Assembly: GCF_001426665.1 (NCBI RefSeq)
Contig: NZ_LMEY01000029.1
Span: 198,654-262,653 of the forward strand
Direction of reading: 5' to 3'
Origin: Rhizobium sp. Root1334
Lineage (GTDB): Bacteria; Pseudomonadota; Alphaproteobacteria; Rhizobiales; Rhizobiaceae
Length of the DNA stretch: 64,000 nt
The translations under genes were made by a program, and so were the position numbers. The notes under the pieces are model-generated. The model made no database searches and had not been told where the DNA came from. It worked only from the letters and a program-made list of their open reading frames with translations. Of the stretch, positions 47,727 to 57,132 are shown one piece after another. Every line of letters begins with the position of its first letter. Position 1 is the stretch's first letter.

Positions 47727-47948
47727 CAGATGTTTCCTCGTTCTTTTCTCGCAATTGCTAAAGACTGGCAAAGGACGTGGCGCAAGTCAAACGCCTTGAT
47801 GCAGCGCGGCGCGTTTCGTTTCCCAATCGGATCACGAGGCAAAATTTTGCACCTGCGTCCACGCAACGCACAAAGAGATTGTCAGAACCGGTTTTTTACG
47901 GGTACTCTGAAAAACATAATAAAGACGGGAGCATGGGAGGAGACCCAT

Positions 47949-48530
47949 ATGGCTAAACACGACGGTCAGATCGTAATCAAAAAATATGCCAACCGGAGGC
48001 TCTACAATACCGGAACGAGCACCTATGTGACGCTCGACGATCTCGCGGTGATGGTGAAAAAGGGAGAGGAATTCACTGTCCAGGACGCGAAGTCAGGCGA
48101 TGACATCACCCATTCGGTGCTGACACAGATCATTTTCGAGCAGGAATCCAAGACGGGCAACACGCTTTTGCCGATCTCGTTCCTGCGCCAGTTGATCTCG
48201 TTTTATGGCGACCAGATGCAGATGGTGGTGCCGAGCTATCTCGAGCATTCGATGCAGGCATTTACCGACCAGCAATCGCAGATGCGCGAACAGATCAACA
48301 AGGCTTTTGGCGATACGCCGCTCGGCAAGAATCTGGCCGTGCCGATGCAATTGGTGGAAGAACAGGTCAAGCGCAATACCGACCTTTTCCATCAGGCCAT
48401 GCAGATGTTTTCGCCCTTCATGGCAGCAGCGCCCGCCGCGAAGGAACCGCGCAAGGCGGAAGCCAAGGACATCGATGAGCTGAAGGAACAATTACGCGCC
48501 CTGCAGACGAAGCTGGAAAATCTCGGCTGA
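47949..48530 (+). CDS. phaR: Polyhydroxyalkanoate synthesis repressor PhaR (AniA)
   Basis: A 193-aa regulator that senses PHB granules and represses phasin and related genes. The N-terminal DNA-binding domain KYANRRLYNTGTSTYVTLDDLAVMVKKG and the PHB-accumulation regulatory domain (QIIFEQESKTGNTLLPISFLRQLISFYGDQMQ) are unmistakable. A C-terminal coiled coil (DELKEQLRALQTKLENL) ends it. ATG 47949 has GGGAGGAG upstream. The open frame that extends 423 codons upstream is only the antisense of phbA. It is divergent from phbA across 222 bases, where it may bind. Confidence 0.95.
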   Translation: MAKHDGQIVIKKYANRRLYNTGTSTYVTLDDLAVMVKKGEEFTVQDAKSGDDITHSVLTQIIFEQESKTGNTLLPISFLRQLISFYGDQMQMVVPSYLEHSMQAFTDQQSQMREQINKAFGDTPLGKNLAVPMQLVEEQVKRNTDLFHQAMQMFSPFMAAAPAAKEPRKAEAKDIDELKEQLRALQTKLENLG

Positions 48531-48583
48531 CACCTTATGCCGCACGCCGCATCCGGCGGCTTGCGGCGCCGCCTGGAGCTTTA

Positions 48584-48991
48584 TCAAAGGCCGATCGAAA
48601 CATCCCGTCCTGCCGTGCGCATCGACACGGAGAAGCCGGCAATGACATCGATGAAGCTGATCGTCATCAGGATGAAGAAGACGTGGGTCGCGGCATTGGC
48701 GACCAGCAGGAACTCCACCAGAAAGACGATAAACAGAACCATCGAGAGCAGATGATCCATCAGCGCCTTGGAGCTGATGCGGGTTGCCTTGAGGATTTCG
48801 ACGAAGAGCAGAACAAGCGCAATGACGATCATCAGATCGCCCATGCTCATCGTCCAGACGGCACCGGACAGCATCGTCATCGAGAAAACCGTGTTTTCGA
48901 AAACTGCGACACCGCCGCTTCCAAGCACGCCCATCATTCCAAGATTGTAGAGAATGAACGGCAGGATCAGTAACGGAACGGCGGCAATCAT
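48584..48991 (-). CDS. Four-helix membrane protein, unknown function
   Basis: A 135-aa hydrophobic protein with four predicted membrane helices, at about 5-25, 42-65, 80-100 and 106-125, an acidic residue in helix 2 (MGDLMIV...FVEIL) and no recognised domain. ATG 48991 has GGGAG about ten bases upstream; TTG 48997 is the alternative with four-base spacing. The third helix segment HLLSMVLFIVFLVEFLLV is the most compact. I recall it as conserved beside phaR in rhizobia, without certainty. No function is claimed. Confidence 0.78.
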   Translation of the reverse strand: MIAAVPLLILPFILYNLGMMGVLGSGGVAVFENTVFSMTMLSGAVWTMSMGDLMIVIALVLLFVEILKATRISSKALMDHLLSMVLFIVFLVEFLLVANAATHVFFILMTISFIDVIAGFSVSMRTAGRDVSIGL

Positions 48992-49168
48992 CAGCAATGG
49001 CTCCCAGTTTCTCGCGCCTGCCTCTCAAGGCGAAGCGTCGATCGATATGTGCCTTACAGCGCAGCAAGCGTCAAGAAAACGGCCACGGCTGGCGGATAGC
49101 GCAGGGATTTGGGAAAACTATGGCGGTGGAAGGGGAAAACGCCCCGCGCCACTCCCCGGCGGACAACG

Positions 49169-49198
49169 GAAAAAGGGCCGGCAAAAGCCAGCCCCTTC
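49169..49198 (-). terminator. Terminator of rpmF
   Basis: On the minus strand AGGGGCTGGC pairs with GCCGGCCCTT around TTTT and continues into a T-run; 26 bases downstream of the rpmF stop. Confidence 0.85.
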
Positions 49199-49223
49199 AA
49201 TCACAGCCTGACGGCGCCGCTGA

Positions 49224-49409
49224 TTAAGCGGAAGCCTTCGGGGTCAGAACCTGACGGCCGCGGTACATGCCTGTCTTCAGGTCGATGTGGTGCGGGCGGC
49301 GCAGTTCGCCGGAGTTCTTGTCTTCGACGTAGGTCGGGGTCTTCAGCGCGTCAGCGGAACGGCGCATACCGCGCTTGGACGGGCTTGTTTTTCTTTTAGG
49401 TACAGCCAT
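49224..49409 (-). CDS. rpmF: 50S ribosomal protein L32
   Basis: A 61-aa basic ribosomal protein with the standard start [17 protein letters not shown] and the middle [16 protein letters not shown]. It lacks the CxxC zinc pairs of zinc-type L32 proteins, as is usual in alphaproteobacteria. ATG 49409 has GGAG upstream; four extra codons before it are rejected. It is monocistronic, with its own terminator. Confidence 0.97.
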   Translation of the reverse strand: MAVPKRKTSPSKRGMRRSADALKTPTYVEDKNSGELRRPHHIDLKTGMYRGRQVLTPKASA

Positions 49410-49568
49410 TTCATACTCCACTTATCGGGCAAAACTCTGTTGATCGACCAGACCTTTGGCCGGGACAAACAGATGTCAATCTCGGAATTTGCCGGGCTTA
49501 TACATGCCCAACAGGCGTTTGACCAGTCCCCACAGCTATTTTTTCGCTATGCCGGGCCTATGCCAGGA

Positions 49569-50216
49569 TCAGGCCTCATCTTCCGATACGACCCAGGTTT
49601 CCTTCAGCGCCGCATCCTGCCACTTCTGGAAGGCCGGATGGGTCTTTACCGCATCCATATATTCGAGCGACACCGGATTGCGCGTAAGGTCGTAAACTTC
49701 GAAACGATTGACCACCGGCGCAAACATGGCGTCGGCTGCGGTAAAGCGGCCGAACAGGAAGGGGCCGCCGGAACGGGCCACCGCCTCGCGCCAGATCGTC
49801 TCGATCCGTTCGACATCCTTCAACACGCCATCCGGCAGAGCGATCGCCCGCTTTTCGCGGCGCATGTTCATCGGGCAGGCATTCCGCAAGGCCCCAAAGC
49901 CGGCGAGCATCTCCATCGAATAGCTGCGGGCAGCGGCACGTTCGGCTGGATCCACGGGCCAGAGTCCGGCATCCGGGAACAGCTCGGCTGCATACTCGAT
50001 GATCGCCAGCGATTCCCAGACGCGAATATCACCATGATGCAGGACGGGGACGCGGCCTGTCGGTGAAATTTCCTTGAATTTCGGGTTTCCGGCCGGAAAG
50101 TCGAACGGAATGACGACATCCTCGAACGGCACGCCGCATGCTTCCAGCGCGAGCCACGGCCGGAGCGACCAGGAGGAATAGTTCTTGTTCCCAACATAGA
50201 GCGTGAGTTTGGTCAT
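49569..50216 (-). CDS. Glutathione S-transferase family protein
   Basis: A 215-aa two-domain GST. The N-terminal thioredoxin-like domain has LYVGNKNYSSWSLRPWLALEACG, the cis-Pro GRVPVLHHGD and the glutathione gamma-Glu contact WESLAIIEYAAE. The C-terminal all-helical domain carries the N-capping FGRFTAADAMFAPVVNRF. Catalytic Ser candidates are in NYSSWSLRP, as in a zeta/beta-like class. The substrate is unknown. It is monocistronic. Confidence 0.92.
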   Translation of the reverse strand: MTKLTLYVGNKNYSSWSLRPWLALEACGVPFEDVVIPFDFPAGNPKFKEISPTGRVPVLHHGDIRVWESLAIIEYAAELFPDAGLWPVDPAERAAARSYSMEMLAGFGALRNACPMNMRREKRAIALPDGVLKDVERIETIWREAVARSGGPFLFGRFTAADAMFAPVVNRFEVYDLTRNPVSLEYMDAVKTHPAFQKWQDAALKETWVVSEDEA

Positions 50217-50294
50217 CGGTCTTCTCCGATCCAGGTAAACTAAGACTCGCTATAGACGACACCGTACCATCACAGCCAATGAAAAGACCTGATC

Positions 50295-51071
50295 TCACTC
50301 ATAAAGGCATTTGATATATTCGCCGGACCGGCTGGCGCGGCGCTCGATGAGCGAGGCCAGACTGCGCAATCCACGGCCGGGTTTGCCGGCGTTCCGCTCG
50401 ATCGGATTTGGCAGGGATACGGCGAGAAGTGCGGCCTGCCGCCGGGTCAGCTTGGCGGCGGGAACGCCGAAATGGTGCCTTGCCGCTGCTTCGGCGCCAT
50501 AGATGCCAGGCCCCCACTCGGCGACATTGAGATAGAGTTCCATCATCCGCTCTTTGCTCCAGACGAAATCTGCCGCAAGCGCCAAAGGCAGCTCCATGCC
50601 CTTGCGGATGAACGAGCGGCCATTCCACAGGAAGAGGTTCTTGGCCGTCTGCATCGGGATCGTCGAGGCGCCACGCGTGGATTCGCCCTCCAGAGCATCC
50701 GTGACGACGCCGCGCATCTGCACCCAGTCAACGCCATCATGAATACAGAACTGGCCATCTTCCGACATCATCACCGACCGGACCAGATTGGGCGATATAT
50801 CCTCGAAGGCGACCCACTGGCGGTCATAACCGCGGAGAAGCACGAGATCGCGCAACATCAGTGTTGAAATCGGATGGATGAAGCTCGGCGCGTAGAGGAT
50901 GATCAGGACATAGGGCAACAGCACGAAGGCAACCGCGATCAATGCGATCTGCCGCCAGCGCCGCCGCAAGGCCTGACCCCATCCTCGCGAACGGCTGGAA
51001 GACACGTCCTCTTCCTCCCCCCGAGTTTCCGGTACGATGTCCACGCCTGAAACGCCCGCCTGATAATCCAT
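50295..51071 (-). CDS. mtgA: Monofunctional peptidoglycan glycosyltransferase MtgA
   Basis: A 258-aa GT51 enzyme polymerising lipid II. One N-terminal membrane helix (about 42-62) is followed by the GT51 motifs [13 protein letters not shown] (catalytic Glu), [31 protein letters not shown] and [17 protein letters not shown] 51071 is taken; a TTG at 51089 would add six residues. It is divergent from the polyprenyl synthase gene, so peptidoglycan and isoprenoid precursor genes share a promoter region. Confidence 0.95.
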   Translation of the reverse strand: MDYQAGVSGVDIVPETRGEEEDVSSSRSRGWGQALRRRWRQIALIAVAFVLLPYVLIILYAPSFIHPISTLMLRDLVLLRGYDRQWVAFEDISPNLVRSVMMSEDGQFCIHDGVDWVQMRGVVTDALEGESTRGASTIPMQTAKNLFLWNGRSFIRKGMELPLALAADFVWSKERMMELYLNVAEWGPGIYGAEAAARHHFGVPAAKLTRRQAALLAVSLPNPIERNAGKPGRGLRSLASLIERRASRSGEYIKCLYE

Positions 51072-51203
51072 CCAATTTTCATAGAGCAAGCACGGCTAAA
51101 TTTGAATGGTTTTCTCGGCATTACACAGCAAGCCGCGCCTGCGGCTGCCGATATGGTAAAATCCCGTTGCCAGTGGGCGCACAGTCATGGCAAACAGCGC
51201 CGC

Positions 51204-52112
51204 ATGAGCGAGACATCCTTCGAAATCCGCCTGAAGAGCAACGCCGCAGACATCGAGGCCTGCCTGACCGGCATTCTCGGCGAAAAACCGCAGGCAGACG
51301 AAATTACACGGCCGGCACCCCTCCTTGCTGCGATGCGCCACGGGGTCTTGAACGGCGGCAAGCGCCTGCGCCCATTCCTGGTCATAGAAAGCACCGCCTT
51401 TCTCGGTGGCGACCGGCAAGCGGCCCTGCGCGTCGGCGCAGCGCTTGAATGTGTCCACAGCTACTCACTTGTGCATGACGATCTCCCGGCCATGGACGAC
51501 GACGACGTCCGCCGCGGCCAGCCGACCGTGCATATCGCCTATGGCGAAGCCAATGCGATCCTGGCCGGCGACAGCCTTCTGACACTCGCCTTCGACATCA
51601 TCGCCGCCCCGGAGACCAACCTTCCCGATCGGCAGAAGACCGAGCTGGTGCTGGCGCTGGCGCGCGCCTCCGGCGTCGGCGGCATGGCCGGTGGACAAGT
51701 ATTGGATCTGGCAGCCGAGACATCAGAACCGGACGAAGCGGCCATCGTCAGACTACAGGCGATGAAGACCGGAGCACTGATCCGCTTTGCCTGCGAAGCC
51801 GGCGCCATCATCGCCGGGGGCAGTGCCGATGAACGCTGGTTGATGCGAACTTATGGCGAAACCGTTGGTCTCGCGTTCCAGCTTGCCGACGATCTGCTGG
51901 ATCTGACGGCGGATGCGGAGACCATGGGCAAGGCGACCGGCAAGGATGCGGCCCGGGGCAAGGGCACGCTGGTTTCGCTGCGCGGTCAGGCTTGGGCGGA
52001 AACCCGGTTGGCAGCGCTGGTCGCAGACGCTGCCGTCCTGCTTGAGCCATTCGGCACGCGCGCCGATATTCTCAACGAGACCGCCCGTTTCATCGCAAAT
52101 CGCAACCACTGA
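51204..52112 (+). CDS. ispA: Polyprenyl (farnesyl/geranylgeranyl) diphosphate synthase
   Basis: A 302-aa trans-prenyltransferase. The first Asp-rich motif DDLPAMDDDD begins at D92, the second DDLLD at D229, and GGKRLRP (51-57) binds IPP. The DDLPAMD form places it with the short-chain IspA-type group; chain length cannot be fixed by eye. ATG 51204 has a moderate start; the longer frame from 51102 is less likely. It feeds undecaprenyl, quinone or carotenoid synthesis. Confidence 0.92.
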   Translation: MSETSFEIRLKSNAADIEACLTGILGEKPQADEITRPAPLLAAMRHGVLNGGKRLRPFLVIESTAFLGGDRQAALRVGAALECVHSYSLVHDDLPAMDDDDVRRGQPTVHIAYGEANAILAGDSLLTLAFDIIAAPETNLPDRQKTELVLALARASGVGGMAGGQVLDLAAETSEPDEAAIVRLQAMKTGALIRFACEAGAIIAGGSADERWLMRTYGETVGLAFQLADDLLDLTADAETMGKATGKDAARGKGTLVSLRGQAWAETRLAALVADAAVLLEPFGTRADILNETARFIANRNH

Positions 52113-52279
52113 ACGGCCAAACGGTTCTGAGGGGCGGATGAGGTACAGGTGTAGCCAGACACCCCGCCCGCTCCGCCCGCCAAAATTGTCACCGCAACAA
52201 GAATGCGCATTCTCTTTCCATTCGTGACCGGCATGATGGCGGCCTGCCGCGCTTGAAAGCACCGCACCGGAGATTGCGC

Positions 52280-52918
52280 ATGTCAAACCTTATGCCCTAC
52301 CTGCCGCAACTGATGGTCGCCTGGGGCGCCTATATCATCGCCACCGCTTCGCCCGGACCTGCGATCGTGGCGATCATCTCCACCTCGATCAGCCGCGGCC
52401 GCGCCGGCGGACTGGCGCTGGCGGCGGGCGTTCTCACGGGCTCCTACACCTGGGCGATGCTGGCGGCTGCTGGGCTATCGGCCCTGATCCGCACATATGG
52501 CAACGCGCTCTTCATCCTGAAGATCGCGGGCGGGCTTTATCTGCTCTGGCTGGCGCTCAAGGCACTAAAAGCGGCGATGCGGAAAGAAACCGAAGCATCA
52601 GTACTGCTCGAAAAGCAGCCACCCTCGCTTCACCGCCTTTACCTCAAGGGCCTTGGCATCCACCTGACCAATCCAAAGGCGATCTTTTCCTGGCTGACGC
52701 TGGTTTCGCTCGGCACGCCGCAAGATGCGCCGCAGGTCATGCCGATCCTGATCGGCGGCTGCATGCTGCTCGGCGTCATCATCTTCATGGGGTTTGCATT
52801 GCTGTTTTCGATCGAGCCCGTGCACCGCGGCTACAAGAAGTCCCGCCGCTGGATAGAAGGTGCCATGGCCGGCTTTTTCGCCTTCGCCGGCCTGAAGCTG
52901 CTGACGGTAAAACTATAG
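52280..52918 (+). CDS. LysE/RhtB family exporter (third copy)
   Basis: A 212-aa six-helix exporter with the PGPAIVAIISTSISRGR segment after helix 1, where PGP is the LysE hallmark, then LKIAGGLYLLWLALKALK and YLKGLGIHLTNPKAIFSWLTLVS. GGAG lies seven bases before ATG 52280; nine upstream codons are rejected. It is convergent with ispG, with one base between stops. The substrate is unknown. Confidence 0.9.
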   Translation: MSNLMPYLPQLMVAWGAYIIATASPGPAIVAIISTSISRGRAGGLALAAGVLTGSYTWAMLAAAGLSALIRTYGNALFILKIAGGLYLLWLALKALKAAMRKETEASVLLEKQPPSLHRLYLKGLGIHLTNPKAIFSWLTLVSLGTPQDAPQVMPILIGGCMLLGVIIFMGFALLFSIEPVHRGYKKSRRWIEGAMAGFFAFAGLKLLTVKL

Positions 52919-52919
52919 C

Positions 52920-54173
52920 CTATTCGGCTGCAGCCTGACCCTGACCGAAACGCTTCTCGATATATTCACCGACAAGCGTCTCGAAATCACCGGCGATATT
53001 GGTGCCGCGGATCGTCAGCGCCTTCTTGCCATCGATATAGACGGGCGCGGCTGGAAGTTCGCCGGTACCGGGCAGCGAGATGCCGATATCGGCATGCTTG
53101 CTTTCACCTGGGCCATTGACGATGCAGCCCATGACCGCGACCTTCAGGCCTTCGACGCCCGGATATTTTTCACGCCAGACCGGCATGTTGCGGCGGATAT
53201 CGCCCTCGATCTTCTGCGCCAGCTCCTGGAACACCGTCGAGGTGGTGCGTCCGCAGCCCGGACAGGCGGCAACGACCGGAATGAACTGGCGAAAGCCCAT
53301 GACCTGCAGCAATTCCTGCGCCACCTGCACCTCACGGGTGCGGTCGCCGCCGGGCTCCGGCGTCAGAGAGATGCGGATCGTATCACCGATGCCCTGCTGC
53401 ATGAGAATGCCCAGTGACGCAGCAGACGAAACGATGCCCTTCGAGCCCATTCCCGCTTCCGTCAGGCCCAAATGCAGAGCATGGTTGGAACGGGTCGACA
53501 ACATCGCATAGCAGGCGATCAAATCCTGCACATTCGACACCTTGGCCGACAGGATGATGCGATTGCGCGGCAGGCCGATCTCCTCGGCAAGCTCTGCCGA
53601 AATCAGCGCCGACTGCACGATGGTCTCGCGCATCACCTGCTGGGCTGTCAGCGGAAAGCCGTTGGCCTGATTGTCGTCCATCATCTTGGTCAGGAGCTCC
53701 TGATCCAGCGATCCCCAGTTGACGCCGATACGGACCGGCTTGTCGAACTGGATGGCGCGCTCGATGATGTCGGCGAACTGTTTATCTTTCTTGGCCTTGA
53801 AGCCGACGTTGCCGGGATTGATGCGGTACTTTGCCAAGGCTTCGGCGCAGGCCGGATGGTCAGCCAGAAGCTTGTGGCCGATATAGTGGAAATCGCCAAT
53901 CAGCGGCACATCGAGGCCAAGACGCTCGAGGCGCTCGCGAATCTTCGGCACGGCGGCAGCGCTTTCGTCGCGATCGACCGTGATGCGCACCAGTTCGGAA
54001 CCGGCCCTGTGAAGAGCGGCGACCTGGGCAACGGTCGCATCGATATCCGCCGTATCGGTATTGGTCATCGACTGGACGACCACGGGCGCCGAGCCCCCGA
54101 CGATCACCCCGCCAACATCGACGGCAACGGAGGCCCTGCGGGGTTGCGGTTCATAATCGAAGGCGGAAGACAT
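52920..54173 (-). CDS. ispG: 4-hydroxy-3-methylbut-2-enyl-diphosphate synthase IspG
   Basis: A 417-aa [4Fe-4S] enzyme of the non-mevalonate isoprenoid pathway. Cluster cysteines are C304 and C307 (ACPGCGRT) and C350 (GCIVNGPGE). The TIM-barrel part contains [10 protein letters not shown] and [13 protein letters not shown], and the family [11 protein letters not shown] is intact. ATG 54173 has AGGGGC close upstream. It supplies the substrates used by the polyprenyl synthase nearby. The gene is followed on its 5' side by a palindromic repeat. Confidence 0.96.
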   Translation of the reverse strand: MSSAFDYEPQPRRASVAVDVGGVIVGGSAPVVVQSMTNTDTADIDATVAQVAALHRAGSELVRITVDRDESAAAVPKIRERLERLGLDVPLIGDFHYIGHKLLADHPACAEALAKYRINPGNVGFKAKKDKQFADIIERAIQFDKPVRIGVNWGSLDQELLTKMMDDNQANGFPLTAQQVMRETIVQSALISAELAEEIGLPRNRIILSAKVSNVQDLIACYAMLSTRSNHALHLGLTEAGMGSKGIVSSAASLGILMQQGIGDTIRISLTPEPGGDRTREVQVAQELLQVMGFRQFIPVVAACPGCGRTTSTVFQELAQKIEGDIRRNMPVWREKYPGVEGLKVAVMGCIVNGPGESKHADIGISLPGTGELPAAPVYIDGKKALTIRGTNIAGDFETLVGEYIEKRFGQGQAAAE

Positions 54174-54300
54174 GAAAGCCCCTTGCACGTGCTGTTGCGG
54201 CGACTTTCCCTGAGGTGGATGAGGAAAGCCGCCTTGTCAACGGCAACATCATTCATTGACGGCGATTTGATGTCTGCCATTGCCGATCGGTTCGTCCCAA

Positions 54301-54417
54301 GGCCCCCTCACCCTAACCCTCTCCCCGCGGGCGGGGAGAGGGGATGACGGAGTTTGCCGCAAGTCCCTTCTCCCCGTCCAGCGGGGAGAAGGTGGTCGAC
54401 AGGCCGGATGAGGGGCC
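54301..54417. repeat. RIME-like palindromic pair between ispG and the MFS gene
   Basis: Half 1 (54301-54344) and half 2 (54365-54417), each with an inner CTCCCC...GGGGAG palindrome (half 2: 54367-54391) and a CCTCA/GGATGAGG tail in inverted orientation. It occupies most of the 265 bases between the ispG start and the next minus-strand gene end, so ispG promoter activity must come from the rest. Confidence 0.75.
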
Positions 54418-54438
54418 ATTGCAAAGGCCAATCATCAT

Positions 54439-55632
54439 TCAATCGTGCCCCTTCGGGTCGGCATGCACCGCATGATGCGAGAGCGCCAGAACGACGATGA
54501 ACAGAATCGGCACGCAGGTGAAGATGATCGAGAAGCCTGTGTGCTCGGCAACAAAGCCGATCAGCGACGGGGCAAACAGCATTCCGGAATAGCCCATGAA
54601 GGTGGCGACCGACAAACCGATGCCCGGCGCCAGGCCCGGCATATTACCCGCAGCGGAAAACGCGATCGGCACCATGTTGGAAATACCGACACCGGCGAGC
54701 GCGAAGCCGAGGATGGCCAGCGGCGCATTGGGTGCCAGACCAGCAAGCATGAGCCCGACCAGCGCCGTCAGGGTGCAGACGCGCAGGGTTTTCACACCAC
54801 CGAACCGGTCGCGGACATGGTCACCGGCAAAGCGCATGATCGCCATCGTCGCCGAGAAGGCCGCAAAACCAAAACCTGACATCGCAACCGATGCGCCAAG
54901 CTCATTGCGCAGATAGAGTGCGCCCCAATCGAGCACCGTGCCTTCCGGCACCATGGAAAACAGGGCCACCAGACCGATCAGCCAGGGCAGCGGGTTGGAC
55001 GGCAGCCGCAGCTTCTGCTTGGCGGTATCGGGGTGTGGTTGATCAGCCAGGATCATCGGCCAGGCAACCGCCAGCACCGAAAGGCAGACCAGCGTGACGA
55101 GGATGGCATGCACATAGACGCCGAAATGCGCCATGATCAGGCCGCCACTCGCAGCGCCGATCAGGCCCCCGAGGCTCCAATAGGCATGGCAGGACGACAT
55201 GATCGCCCGGCGCATCGACTTTTCCACTTCGACCGCATTGGCATTCATCGCCACGTCCATGGCGCCGACGAAACCGCCGAGCAGAAGCATGCCGAAAACA
55301 GCCGTCCAGACATTGGGAAGAAGCGTAAGGAGCAGAAGCAGCGGCGACAGAATGATCGCCGTCACCCTCACCACCTTCTGCGACCCCATCCGGGCGATGA
55401 AGCCACCGGCAATCGGCATCAATATCAACGAACCGATGCCGAAGGCGAGAATCAGCAGACCAAGCACGCTTTCGCTGATGCCGAGCTTTTCCTTGAATTC
55501 CGGGATTTTGGGCGCCCAGCTGCCGGTGACGAAACCGTTCATCAGGAAGAGCAGCGAGACGGCGAGGCGGCTCTTTGGCATGTAGCCTTGCCGGACGGCA
55601 GCCTGCGGCGATTTGGTAGTGTGTTGATCCAT
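54439..55632 (-). CDS. MFS transporter (YbjJ-like)
   Basis: A 397-aa 12-helix major-facilitator protein. Typical stretches are FLMNGFVTGSWAPKIPEFKEKLGISESVLGLLI, the loop MGSQKVVRVT and GFVGAMDVAMNANAVEVEKSMRRAIMSSCHAYWSLGGL. It is third in a unit after a DeoR regulator and a VOC protein, 30 bases behind the latter. The substrate is unknown; DeoR control suggests a sugar or sugar-phosphate-linked compound, which is inference. Confidence 0.9.
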   Translation of the reverse strand: MDQHTTKSPQAAVRQGYMPKSRLAVSLLFLMNGFVTGSWAPKIPEFKEKLGISESVLGLLILAFGIGSLILMPIAGGFIARMGSQKVVRVTAIILSPLLLLLTLLPNVWTAVFGMLLLGGFVGAMDVAMNANAVEVEKSMRRAIMSSCHAYWSLGGLIGAASGGLIMAHFGVYVHAILVTLVCLSVLAVAWPMILADQPHPDTAKQKLRLPSNPLPWLIGLVALFSMVPEGTVLDWGALYLRNELGASVAMSGFGFAAFSATMAIMRFAGDHVRDRFGGVKTLRVCTLTALVGLMLAGLAPNAPLAILGFALAGVGISNMVPIAFSAAGNMPGLAPGIGLSVATFMGYSGMLFAPSLIGFVAEHTGFSIIFTCVPILFIVVLALSHHAVHADPKGHD

Positions 55633-55662
55633 GGTCTCTTCCTGTAGAATTCAGTACCGGCG

Positions 55663-56046
55663 TCAGGCCGTGATTTCGATGGGATTGCCGTCGGGGTCGC
55701 TGAGGACGGCCTCGTAAAAGCCGTCGCCCGTCATGCGGGCCGGTGACAGAAGGATGCCGGATGCCGCCGCTTTCGTTGCCAAGGCATCGACAGCCTCGCG
55801 GCTGCCGAGAGACAGGGCCAGATGCGCGTAGCCTTGGCGCTCGCCTTGCTCCTCCTCGCCGTTGATCCAGGGCCCTTGCATCAATTCGATCGACGGCCCG
55901 TCCTTCAGATACAGAAATCGTGACGAGAAACCGGGGCGCCTTGCACTTTGATAGAGATCGCCAACTGTGGCGCCGAAGATTTCGGCCCAGAAGCGGCAGA
56001 GACGATCAAGGTCAGCGGTCCAGAGTGCGACATGGGCAATCCTCAT
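55663..56046 (-). CDS. VOC (glyoxalase/bleomycin-resistance) family protein
   Basis: A 127-aa metal-binding fold of the vicinal-oxygen-chelate family. One betaalphabetabetabeta module starts MRIAHVALWTADLDRLCRFW, the second has YAHLALSLGSREAVDALA and ends in AVLSDPDGNPIEITA, with the metal ligands expected at His5, Glu54, His75 and Glu124 (family positions). It resembles lactoylglutathione-lyase-like proteins. It overlaps the DeoR gene stop by four bases and precedes the MFS gene. Confidence 0.9.
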   Translation of the reverse strand: MRIAHVALWTADLDRLCRFWAEIFGATVGDLYQSARRPGFSSRFLYLKDGPSIELMQGPWINGEEEQGERQGYAHLALSLGSREAVDALATKAAASGILLSPARMTGDGFYEAVLSDPDGNPIEITA

Positions 56047-56825
56047 GCTTTTGTTCCTCCTGCGTAAACGACTTTGATGCCTTGGCCCGCGTAAAGATCG
56101 GCGGCTTTTCGAACTGCATCATGCTCGACGATCAGCGTCGTGCATTCCTGCGCCGTAATGACCGCGTGTGGGGCAGAGGTGCCCAGCTTATCGTTGGTCA
56201 CTGCCGCCAGAACCGCAGCACTGTTGCGGGCGACAAGTCGCTTGAATTCCGCATCCTCATACTCAATGGCCGTCAGTCCGGCATCAAGATCGACGCCGCA
56301 AACCCCGAGAATGCAGAGATCGGGCCGCAGCACGGAAACATCACGCTGTGCCTTGGCACCGATGGCAGCCCCGACCAGCCGGTCGATCTTGCCGCCGATC
56401 AAGATGATATCGATGTCCGGATTTTCCATGAGCGCAGACGCGATCAGCGGCGTATTGGTGACCGCCGTCAGTTCCAGACCAGCGGGAATCGCCTGTGCGA
56501 TCGCGAGATTGGTCGAACTCGCGTCAAAGAAGACAGTCATACCGGCTTTGATAAAAGGAACGGCGGCGGCGGCAAGCGCCGCCTTGCGCTCGGGCGCTTC
56601 GCTGACACGCTGGGACAGCGTCGTGCCTCCAGGCACGAACGGCAACGCGCCGCCATAGACCCGCTCGCACAGGCCGGCAGCTGCCAGTTCGCGCAGATCC
56701 CTGCGGATCGTATCCTCGGAAACGTTGAATTCTTGCGCCAGATCAACCGCCAACACGCGGCCGGACAGCCGCAGGCGATCCTGAATCAGGCTTTGCCTCT
56801 GTCGTAAAAGAAGGTCTGTTTGCAT
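56043..56825 (-). CDS. DeoR family transcriptional regulator
   Basis: A 260-aa regulator with an N-terminal DeoR winged helix (LLRQRQSLIQDRLRLSGRVLAVDLAQEFNVSEDTIRRDL) and a C-terminal sugar-phosphate-sensing domain with FFDASSTNLAIAQAI and IILIGGKIDRLVGA. It leads the DeoR-VOC-MFS unit (coupled by overlap) and is divergent from an amino-acid ABC importer. Phased direct repeats just upstream suggest autoregulation. The effector is unknown. Confidence 0.93.
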   Translation of the reverse strand: MQTDLLLRQRQSLIQDRLRLSGRVLAVDLAQEFNVSEDTIRRDLRELAAAGLCERVYGGALPFVPGGTTLSQRVSEAPERKAALAAAAVPFIKAGMTVFFDASSTNLAIAQAIPAGLELTAVTNTPLIASALMENPDIDIILIGGKIDRLVGAAIGAKAQRDVSVLRPDLCILGVCGVDLDAGLTAIEYEDAEFKRLVARNSAAVLAAVTNDKLGTSAPHAVITAQECTTLIVEHDAVRKAADLYAGQGIKVVYAGGTKA

Positions 56826-57132
56826 GGCAAATTCAAATCACGCATGAATGAGTGCAAATCGGCATAAACGTGCATAATCCTCTTTTAGTGGTTTTTCAAT
56901 CGATTTATGTGACGAATGTCGGAAATAGCAGCGGCGCCGCCGTAAAAAGTAGCACTCCGCCTTGATTTTAGCCGTCCGGCGCCAATTTTGGGTTGAAACG
57001 GCCTGAATTTGAGAAAAACCTTTCGCTCTTGCAGCGCACAATGAAGTTTTGTGTGCTGTCATGCGTCGGGCGGTATGCGATTGTCCCCTTCACACCGGCA
57101 GACGGGCCGGACCAAAAAGATGGAAAAACAAA
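56826..57132. promoter_or_regulatory. Divergent control region with phased GCAT repeats
   Basis: 307 bases between the DeoR gene and the importer operon. GCATGAA (56842-56848), GCATAAA (56862-56868) and GCATAAT (56872-56878) are direct repeats spaced 20 and 10 bases apart, so all three face one side of the helix. They start 17 bases from the DeoR ATG. The remainder has no gene; an open frame from 57049 is the leader of the binding-protein gene. Confidence 0.5.

Noticed and set aside
46680-47948. Open plus-strand frame of 423 codons fused in frame to the N-terminus of PhaR
   Set aside because: It is the antisense of phbA; the PhaR homology begins exactly at ATG 47949, which has a strong ribosome site, and the upstream part has no domain.
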